A program made the translations under genes and the position numbers. DNA of 11,612 nt from Thermoflexales bacterium. GTDB taxonomy: Bacteria > Chloroflexota > Anaerolineae > S140-20. The DNA lies in assembly GCA_015484715.1 (NCBI GenBank), contig WFUY01000223.1, forward strand, positions 1-11,612, given 5' to 3'. Below the pieces are notes generated by a model. The model ran no database searches. It had not been told where the DNA came from and was given only the letters and a program-made list of their open reading frames with translations. Below, one piece after another: positions 6,537 through 11,612 of the stretch. Positions within the stretch are counted from its first letter, which is position 1. Each line of letters opens with the position of its first letter.

Positions 6537-7748
6537 ATGCGCGATGTCGTTCTCATCAGCCCGGTGCGCACGCCGGTGGGCTCCCACGGCGGGGCGCTGC
6601 GGGACCTGCGGGCCCAGGACCTGGCCAAGATCGTCTTCGAGGCGGTGTTGGGACGGACGGGCCTGGAGCCGGCCTTGCTGGACGAGGTGATCCTGGGCAA
6701 CATCGGGCAGCCTTCCGACGCGGCCAATATCGCCCGCGTCGCTGCGCTGATGGCCGGCATCCCTAAAGAGGTGCCCGGCTTCACCGTCCAGCGCAACTGT
6801 GCCTCCGGCCTCCAGGCCATCACTTCGGCCTATCAGGCGATCCAGGCCGGCGACGGCGAACTCTTCCTGGTCGGGGGGACGGAGAGCATGAGCAACATCC
6901 CCTACATCATCAAGAAGGCCCGCTGGGGGCTGAAGCTCCGTCACGCCGAGTTGACCGATGCCCTCTGGGAGGGGCTGACGGATCCCATTGCCGGCCAGAT
7001 CATGGGCCGCACCGCCGAGAACTTGGTGGAGCGCTACGAGATCAGCCGCGAGGAGCAGGACGAGTACGCCGTCAACTCCCACAAGAAAGCCTTCCGGGCC
7101 ACCCGGATGGGCAAGTTCCGGGACGAGATCGTGCCCGTCGAGGTGATCAAGCGGGCCGCCGGCCGCGAGGTCGCCAAGGAGGTCATCACCGAGGACGAGA
7201 GCATCAACCCGGCCCTGACCGTCCAGAAGGCGGCCCTCTACCCGGCCATCTTCAAGGAGGGGGGCTCAGTGACCCCGGCCAACTCCTGCCCCATCAACGA
7301 CGGTGCGGCGGCGATGCTCGTCGCCACGGCGGAGAGGGCGGCCGAGTTGGGGCTGGAGCCGATGGCCCGCATCGTCTCCTATGCCTACGCCGGGGTGGAC
7401 CCCGCCTACATGGGCATCGGCCCGGCCTACGCCATCCCCAAGGCGCTCCAGCGGGCCGGCCTCTCGCTGGACGATATTGACCTCATCGAGCTCAACGAGG
7501 CCTTCGCCGCCCAGGTCCTGGCCGTTGCCATCGAGATGGAACGCCAGGGGCACAACTGGGACTGGGAGAAGGTGAACGTCAACGGCGGGGCCATCGCCCT
7601 GGGCCATCCCGTGGGCGCGACGGGGGCCAAGATCACTACGACCCTGCTCCACGAGATGAAGCGCCGCAAGGTCCGCTACGGCCTCTCCACGATGTGCGTG
7701 GGTGGCGGGCAGGGCGGCGCGATGATCGTCGAGAACCTGATGCTCTGA
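6537..7748 (+). CDS. Acetyl-CoA C-acyltransferase (thiolase, 3-ketoacyl-CoA thiolase type)
   Basis: The 403-residue product is a complete degradative-type thiolase, cleaving 3-ketoacyl-CoA with CoA to acetyl-CoA and a shortened acyl-CoA. It opens [13 protein letters not shown]. The nucleophile is C88 in RNCASGLQA; later come NEAFAAQ, the His loop [14 protein letters not shown] (H357) and the second catalytic Cys, C387, in [11 protein letters not shown]. All catalytic residues are present. An AGGAGG Shine-Dalgarno 5 nt upstream fixes the ATG at 6537. Operon position suggests a fadA role. Sequence alone does not separate a broad 3-ketoacyl-CoA thiolase from an acetoacetyl-CoA thiolase (AtoB type), which is why no symbol is given. 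It follows tetR without a new promoter, separated by the heptamer array. Confidence 0.96.
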   Translation: MRDVVLISPVRTPVGSHGGALRDLRAQDLAKIVFEAVLGRTGLEPALLDEVILGNIGQPSDAANIARVAALMAGIPKEVPGFTVQRNCASGLQAITSAYQAIQAGDGELFLVGGTESMSNIPYIIKKARWGLKLRHAELTDALWEGLTDPIAGQIMGRTAENLVERYEISREEQDEYAVNSHKKAFRATRMGKFRDEIVPVEVIKRAAGREVAKEVITEDESINPALTVQKAALYPAIFKEGGSVTPANSCPINDGAAAMLVATAERAAELGLEPMARIVSYAYAGVDPAYMGIGPAYAIPKALQRAGLSLDDIDLIELNEAFAAQVLAVAIEMERQGHNWDWEKVNVNGGAIALGHPVGATGAKITTTLLHEMKRRKVRYGLSTMCVGGGQGGAMIVENLML

Positions 7749-7750
7749 GC

Positions 7751-7776
7751 GCGGCCGACGGTCGGTCACCGGCCGC
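7751..7776 (+). other. GC-rich hairpin between thiolase and hydroxyacyl-CoA dehydrogenase genes
   Basis: GCGGCCG (7751-7757) pairs with CGGCCGC (7770-7776) around a 12-nt loop in the 54-bp intergenic gap. No T-run follows, so it is not an intrinsic terminator. It could protect the upstream mRNA segment from 3' exonucleases or mark a processing site, but may be chance in GC-rich DNA. Confidence 0.35.
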
Positions 7777-7802
7777 CGGTTGTCCAGCTTAAGGAGGGAG
7801 CG

Positions 7803-9026
7803 ATGTACATCTTCAAGGTCGCTGTGGTGGGCGCCGGCATTATGGGCGCCGAGATCACCCAGGTGGTCAGCTATGCCGGGTTGCCGGTCGTGATGAAGGA
7901 CATTGACCAGGCGATCCTGGACAAGGCGATGGATCACATCCGGGGCATCTACCAGCGCCGGGTGGACAAGGGGAAGATGAGCCCCGGCGATATGGCCTCC
8001 AAGATGGATCTCATCACCCCCACGCTGACCTACGACGAGTTCGGCGACGTGGACCTGGTCATCGAGGCCGTCCCGGAGCGGATGGAGATCAAGAAGCGGG
8101 TCTTCCAGGAGCTGCACGAGGTCTGCCCGGAGTCCACCATCTTCGCCAGCAACACCTCTGCCCTCTCCATCTCGGAGATGGGAACGGCCAGCGGGCGGCC
8201 GGAGAAGATGATCGGGATGCACTTCTTCAACCCGGCCCACGTGATGAAGCTGGTCGAGGTGATCCCCGGTCTGGACACCTCCCAGGAGACGGTGGACGAC
8301 ATCGTGATGTTCAGCGAGACGCTGCGCAAGATCCCCGTCGTGGTCAAGGAATGCCCCGGCTTCCTGGTCAATCGGCTGTTGCTGCCCTACCTCAACGAGG
8401 CCGTGATGGCGCTGGAGGAGGGGGCGGCCTCGGCACCGGAGATTGACAAGGCGATGGTCGAGTTCGGCATGCCGATGGGCCCCTTCACCCTGATGGATAT
8501 GCTGGGGCTGGATGTGGCCTACGACGTGGGCCAGTACATGGGCGAGGAGTATGGAGAACGGATGAAGGGAGCGCCCCTCTTCGCCAAGCTGGTGGAACGG
8601 GGCCGGCTGGGGGAGAAGAGTGGCGCCGGCTTCTACGACTACCCCGGCGGCGAGACGGAGACGCTGGAGCAGATCATCCGGGAGCTCCAGGAGAGCGGTG
8701 AGGTGCCGACGGGGACCGAGTTCAGCGTGGACCGGCTGATCCTGCCGATGATCAACGAAGCGACCCTCTGCCTCCAGGAGGGCATCGCCAGCGCTTCGGA
8801 CATTGATATGGCGATGATCGCCGGCACGGGCATGACCTACCACGGGGAGCGGATGGGGCCGCTGGCCGTGGCCGACGAGATGGGGCTGGACGTGGTGCTG
8901 GAGAAGCTGGAGGCGCTGCGGGAGCGCCTGGGCGAGCGCTTCCGCCCCACTTGGTCGCTGCGGCTCAAGGTGCGGGCCGGCCACCTGGGCAAGAAGGTCG
9001 GCCGGGGATTCCACGAGTATGCCTAA
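7803..9026 (+). CDS. 3-hydroxyacyl-CoA dehydrogenase, NAD-dependent, with duplicated C-terminal domain
   Basis: This enzyme oxidises (3S)-hydroxyacyl-CoA to 3-ketoacyl-CoA with NAD+, the third step of beta-oxidation. A Rossmann domain (about 1-185) starts with [10 protein letters not shown]. The catalytic His is H140 in [15 protein letters not shown], and E152 lies 12 residues on, the spacing of the His-Glu pair in the family. SNTSALS is also present. The first C-terminal 3HCDH domain includes [17 protein letters not shown] and ends near GAGFYDY; a second copy follows ([19 protein letters not shown] to VGRGFHEY). At 407 residues it is therefore longer than the usual one-domain type of about 285 and resembles the dehydrogenase half of FadB without its hydratase half. 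That activity comes from the separate next gene. AAGGAGG 5 nt upstream supports the ATG. Confidence 0.95.
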   Translation: MYIFKVAVVGAGIMGAEITQVVSYAGLPVVMKDIDQAILDKAMDHIRGIYQRRVDKGKMSPGDMASKMDLITPTLTYDEFGDVDLVIEAVPERMEIKKRVFQELHEVCPESTIFASNTSALSISEMGTASGRPEKMIGMHFFNPAHVMKLVEVIPGLDTSQETVDDIVMFSETLRKIPVVVKECPGFLVNRLLLPYLNEAVMALEEGAASAPEIDKAMVEFGMPMGPFTLMDMLGLDVAYDVGQYMGEEYGERMKGAPLFAKLVERGRLGEKSGAGFYDYPGGETETLEQIIRELQESGEVPTGTEFSVDRLILPMINEATLCLQEGIASASDIDMAMIAGTGMTYHGERMGPLAVADEMGLDVVLEKLEALRERLGERFRPTWSLRLKVRAGHLGKKVGRGFHEYA

Positions 9027-9053
9027 CCGGTGCGAGAGAACGAGGAGCGGAAA

Positions 9054-9842
9054 ATGGCCGAGTACCAGAATGTGCGCATTGCCATCGAGGACCGGGTGGC
9101 GACTTTGACCATTGACCACCCGCCGGTGAACGCTTTCAACCGCCAGACCCTCCAGGAGCTGGATGCGGCGCTGGACGAGCTGCTGGAGAACCCCGAGGTG
9201 AAGGCCATCGTCATCGCCGGCGCGGGCCAGTACGCCTTCGTCGCCGGGGCCGACATCAACGAGATCGCGGCCATCAAGTCCCGCGAGGAAGCGGAGGAGA
9301 TGCTGCGGCTGGGCCATCGCGTCTTCGGCAAGATCGAGCGCAGCCCCAAGCCGGTCATCGCCGCCATCCACGCCGCCTGCCTGGGCGGGGGGCTGGAGAT
9401 GGCGATGGCCTGCCACTTCCGCATCGCCGGCGACCGGGCCCGCCTGGGCCAGCCGGAGATCAACCTGGGCATCATCCCCGGCTGGGGCGGCACCCAGCGC
9501 CTCCCCCGGCTGGTGGGCAAGGCGAAGGCCCTGGAGATGATCCTGACCGGCGACCCCATCACCGCCCAGGAGGCCTACCGCATCGGCTTGGTCAACAAGG
9601 TCGTGCCCGGCAACGCGGTGCTCAAGACGGCCCGCGACCTGGCCCGCAAGATCGCCAGTAAAGGGGCCATCGCCGTCCAGGCCGGGATGACCGCCGTCAG
9701 CGAGGGACTGGAAGCGCCCACGCTGGAGGAGGGGCTGGAGGTGGAGTTGGCCCAGTTCCTGCGCCTGACGGAGACCGAGGATATGCGCGAGGGCGTGACC
9801 GCCTTCCTCGAGAAACGCCAGCCCAAGTTCCAGGATCGGTGA
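9054..9842 (+). CDS. Enoyl-CoA hydratase (crotonase family)
   Basis: The 262-residue product has crotonase length and folds. It adds water to trans-2-enoyl-CoA to give 3-hydroxyacyl-CoA. Oxyanion-hole segments are [10 protein letters not shown] (about 62-71) and [12 protein letters not shown] (109-120). The two catalytic glutamates are present as E115 and E135 (GQPEINLG), 20 residues apart as in rat mitochondrial hydratase. PGWGGTQRL follows, typical of true hydratases. The start is placed at ATG 9054 because GAGGAG lies 6 nt upstream and the protein then begins MAEYQNVRI like its relatives. An in-frame GTG at 9030 would add eight residues that overlap this Shine-Dalgarno. It lies 27 bp after the dehydrogenase gene, so the two are probably co-translated from one message and together do the work of FadB. 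Confidence 0.95.
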   Translation: MAEYQNVRIAIEDRVATLTIDHPPVNAFNRQTLQELDAALDELLENPEVKAIVIAGAGQYAFVAGADINEIAAIKSREEAEEMLRLGHRVFGKIERSPKPVIAAIHAACLGGGLEMAMACHFRIAGDRARLGQPEINLGIIPGWGGTQRLPRLVGKAKALEMILTGDPITAQEAYRIGLVNKVVPGNAVLKTARDLARKIASKGAIAVQAGMTAVSEGLEAPTLEEGLEVELAQFLRLTETEDMREGVTAFLEKRQPKFQDR

Positions 9843-9867
9843 GGCGGTTGCGGCCGGAATGGCCGTC

Positions 9868-9956
9868 GGGAGATCGGGCGGTCGCGGGCCTGCCCCCCGG
9901 CGGGCAGCCCGCGCCGCCAAAGGGATCTCCCCGTAGGCCGGAATCCCTATTCCGGC
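9868..9956 (+). other. Large intergenic stem-loop pair within the operon
   Basis: In the 141-bp gap, GGGAGATC (9868-9875) pairs with GATCTCCC (9924-9931). Nested within are GGCGG/CCGCC (9877-9881, 9914-9918), GCGGG/CCCGC (9884-9888, 9908-9912) and CTGCCC/GGGCAG (9890-9895, 9902-9907), closing on CCCGGC. A second perfect hairpin GCCGGAAT-CCCT-ATTCCGGC follows at 9937-9956. GGCCGGAAT also occurs at 9852-9860 as a direct repeat. There is no T-run. It may be an mRNA-stabilising or processing structure that sets different levels for the upstream and downstream genes, or a REP-like repeat. Confidence 0.6.
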
Positions 9957-9983
9957 GGGCTGAGCATCAAGGAGCACAGGCCG

Positions 9984-11147
9984 ATGGATTTCCACTGGAG
10001 TGAAGAACAGGAGATGTTCCTCTCCCTCTTCCGCGATTTCGCCCAGAAGGAGGTGGCACCCCGCGCGGAAGAGACCGACCACCAGGAGAAGCCTCCGATG
10101 GAGGTCCTGCGGAAGGCGGCGATGCAGGGCTTCCTGGGGGCGACGCTCCCCGAGGAGCAGATGGGGGCCGGCCTGGACCACGTGAGCTACGGCCTCCTGA
10201 TCGAGGAGCTGGCCAAAGCCTGCCTCTCCACGGCCCTCATCGTCGCCATCCACAACAGCCTGGTGGCCGAGACCATCCTGGCCTTCGGCAGCCCGGAGCA
10301 GCAGGAGACCTACCTGCCGATGCTGGCCGCCGGTGAGGCCATCGGGGCCTTCGCCCTCAACGAGGCCGATGCCGGGGCCGACTTCTCCCGGCTGACGACC
10401 CAGGCCGTCCGCCAGGACGACGGCTACCTGCTTCGGGGGAGCAAGTGGTGGGTCGCCAACGGCGAGATCGCGGGCCTCTTCATCGTCTTCGCCGCCTCGG
10501 ACCCGACGGCCAACGGGCGGGGGCTCAGTGCCTTCTTGGTGGAAGCGGACACACCGGGCTTGAAGGTGGCCCACCGGGAGCCCACCTTGGGGCTGCGGGG
10601 GTTGCCTCTGAACGTCCTCTACCTGGATGACTGCCGGGTGCCGGCCGCCAATCGGCTGGGCGCGGAAGGGGAGGGCTACGCCATCGCCGCGGCGGCCTTG
10701 GACCGCTTCCGCATCGCCCTGGGCTCCGCCGCCCTGGGCATCTCCGAGGCGGCCCTGGCAGCCGGCGTCCGCTTCGCCTCCGAGCGCAAGCAGTTCGACG
10801 CCCTCATCGCCCAGAAGCAGGCGATCCAGAACTTCATCGCCGAGGCGAAGGCCCGGATCGAAGGGCTGCGCTACCTGGTCTATCACGCCGGCTGGCTCCT
10901 GGACCAGGGGGCCGACGTGGAGGAGGCCGCTGCCCTGGTCAAGCTCTGGGCCGGGGAGGTCGCCCGCTTCGTCACCGACAAGATGGTCCAGGTCCACGGC
11001 GGCTACGGCTACATGGAGGAGTACCCCATCGCCCGGATGTACCGGGATGCCCGCGCCCTGGGCCTGGTCGGTGGCCCCACGGAGCTGCAGCGGGTGACCA
11101 TCGCCCGATCTCTCTTCGCCCCGCTGGGCGTGGAGATCCTGCCCTAA
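9984..11147 (+). CDS. Acyl-CoA dehydrogenase family protein lacking the usual catalytic Glu
   Basis: The 387-residue product has all three acyl-CoA dehydrogenase domains: N-terminal helical, middle beta-barrel and C-terminal helical, with flavin-binding QVHGGYGYMEEYPIARMYRDA near the end. Several signatures diverge. The usual TEPGAGSD is N126-EADAGAD, the WITN turn is W156-V-A-N, and the FG of the RxxFG motif is FD. The IYEGTSEIQR segment, which carries the catalytic base in most family members, reads LVGGPTELQR, with Gly at 363 where Glu is expected. The alternative base position used by isovaleryl- and long-chain-type enzymes (helix G, LDLER) reads LDRFR, so that Glu is missing too. It may be an inactive or specialised partner of the adjacent canonical dehydrogenase. 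Shine-Dalgarno AAGGAG lies 9 nt before the ATG. Confidence 0.92.
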   Translation: MDFHWSEEQEMFLSLFRDFAQKEVAPRAEETDHQEKPPMEVLRKAAMQGFLGATLPEEQMGAGLDHVSYGLLIEELAKACLSTALIVAIHNSLVAETILAFGSPEQQETYLPMLAAGEAIGAFALNEADAGADFSRLTTQAVRQDDGYLLRGSKWWVANGEIAGLFIVFAASDPTANGRGLSAFLVEADTPGLKVAHREPTLGLRGLPLNVLYLDDCRVPAANRLGAEGEGYAIAAAALDRFRIALGSAALGISEAALAAGVRFASERKQFDALIAQKQAIQNFIAEAKARIEGLRYLVYHAGWLLDQGADVEEAAALVKLWAGEVARFVTDKMVQVHGGYGYMEEYPIARMYRDARALGLVGGPTELQRVTIARSLFAPLGVEILP

Positions 11148-11164
11148 GTCAGGAGGGATGCCCG

Positions 11165-11612
11165 ATGGACTTCACCCTATCCCCTGAACACGAAGCCCTG
11201 CGCCGACTGGTGCGGGAGTTCGCCGAGAACGAGGTCCGGCCCGTGGCCAAGGCGATAGACCGGGAGCACCGGGTGCCGATGGAGAACCTGAAGAAGGCGG
11301 CCAAGCTGGGGCTGTTGGGCGTCCCCTTTCCCCAGGAGTACGGGGGGATGGGGGCCGGCGAGACGGGCTACTGCATCCTGATGGAAGAGCTGGGCCGCGT
11401 CTGCACCAGCACCGCCACCTGCATCGGCGCTCACATCGGCATCGGGGCCATGTCCATCTACCTGGACGGGACCGAGGAGCAGAAGCGGAAGTACCTGACC
11501 CCCCTGGCCCAGGGGGAGAAGATCGCCGCCTTCGCCCTCACCGAGCCCGGGGCCGGCTCCGACGCCGCCGCCATCCGCACCCGTGCCGTCCGCGAAGGGG
11601 ACAGCTACATCC
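11165..11612 (+). CDS. Acyl-CoA dehydrogenase, canonical type (3' end beyond window)
   Basis: The first 149 residues are visible, opening MDFTLSPEHEALRRLVREF and continuing through the N-terminal helical domain (VPFPQEYGGMG, EELGRVCTST) to the flavin/substrate motif FALTEPGAGSDAAA at about 124-137, which matches the family standard. It is clearly paralogous to the preceding gene yet keeps the residues that the neighbour has lost. It should make trans-2-enoyl-CoA with FAD and pass electrons to ETF. AGGAGG at 11151-11156, 8 nt before the ATG, sets the start, 17 bp after the upstream stop, so the two are probably translated from the same message. The catalytic Glu region lies outside the window and cannot be judged. 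Confidence 0.94.
   Translation, partial: MDFTLSPEHEALRRLVREFAENEVRPVAKAIDREHRVPMENLKKAAKLGLLGVPFPQEYGGMGAGETGYCILMEELGRVCTSTATCIGAHIGIGAMSIYLDGTEEQKRKYLTPLAQGEKIAAFALTEPGAGSDAAAIRTRAVREGDSYI

Noticed and set aside
5690..6823. Minus-strand frame that reads through the heptamer array as a repetitive LRFTPYAL-like peptide
   Set aside because: The repetitive peptide is a translation of the repeat's complement, and the rest is antisense to tetR and the thiolase gene.
9030..9053. GTG start for enoyl-CoA hydratase at 9030
   Set aside because: The extra eight residues overlap the GAGGAG Shine-Dalgarno that serves ATG 9054, and the family N-terminus begins at 9054.
7266..10997. A stop-free minus-strand reading frame of over 1200 codons antisense to four beta-oxidation genes
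   Set aside because: It is complementary to genes with intact catalytic motifs and good ribosome-binding sites. Its product is a low-complexity Gly/Leu/His/Asp/Val-rich string with no recognisable domain. Long antisense frames like this are a by-product of GC-rich codon use.

Overview
The window looks like GC-rich chromosomal DNA from a bacterium, most likely a Chloroflexota (Anaerolineae-like) thermophile or metagenome bin. This taxon is inferred, not proven. It rests on the GC-rich coding style, a Gram-positive-type RNase J, a kinase/AAA-ATPase/TPR signalling giant, unfused beta-oxidation genes under a TetR repressor, and intergenic arrays of short repeats (RRRCGTA heptamers and CACGAAT motifs). 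No rRNA, tRNA, CRISPR array or intact transposase was seen.

The layout is two divergent halves. On the minus strand, reading leftward from about 5530, a sigma70-type promoter (TTGACG-17-TACCAT) leads into a leader of about 95 nt. That leader carries a strong intrinsic-terminator hairpin and a small hairpin over the Shine-Dalgarno, followed by RNase J (5398 to 3716). Next, from its own extended -10 promoter, comes one uninterrupted reading frame from 3541 off the left edge of the window, at least 1180 residues. It fuses a metallo-beta-lactamase-fold hydrolase, a STAS domain, a Ser/Thr kinase fold with a ruined catalytic loop, a STAND/AAA-type ATPase and the start of a TPR-like C-terminus. This is the most unusual object in the window.

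On the plus strand from 5726, a near-consensus promoter (TTGACA-17-TATACT) is overlapped by two tandem palindromic operators. It drives a TetR-family regulator, then thiolase, 3-hydroxyacyl-CoA dehydrogenase, enoyl-CoA hydratase, an acyl-CoA dehydrogenase lacking the usual catalytic glutamate, and a second, canonical acyl-CoA dehydrogenase cut by the right edge. Together these supply every step of a fatty-acid beta-oxidation cycle: the dehydrogenase(s) make enoyl-CoA, the hydratase makes 3-hydroxyacyl-CoA, the NAD-dependent dehydrogenase makes 3-ketoacyl-CoA, and thiolase cleaves off acetyl-CoA. The TetR protein is probably the autoregulated, acyl-CoA-responsive repressor of the operon.

The 402-bp gap between the divergent genes holds both promoters and, between them, a MITE-like nested palindrome flanked by an 11-bp direct repeat. 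A 12-unit heptamer array joins tetR to the thiolase gene and encodes the end of TetR including its stop codon. Large hairpins lie in two other intergenic gaps of the operon.
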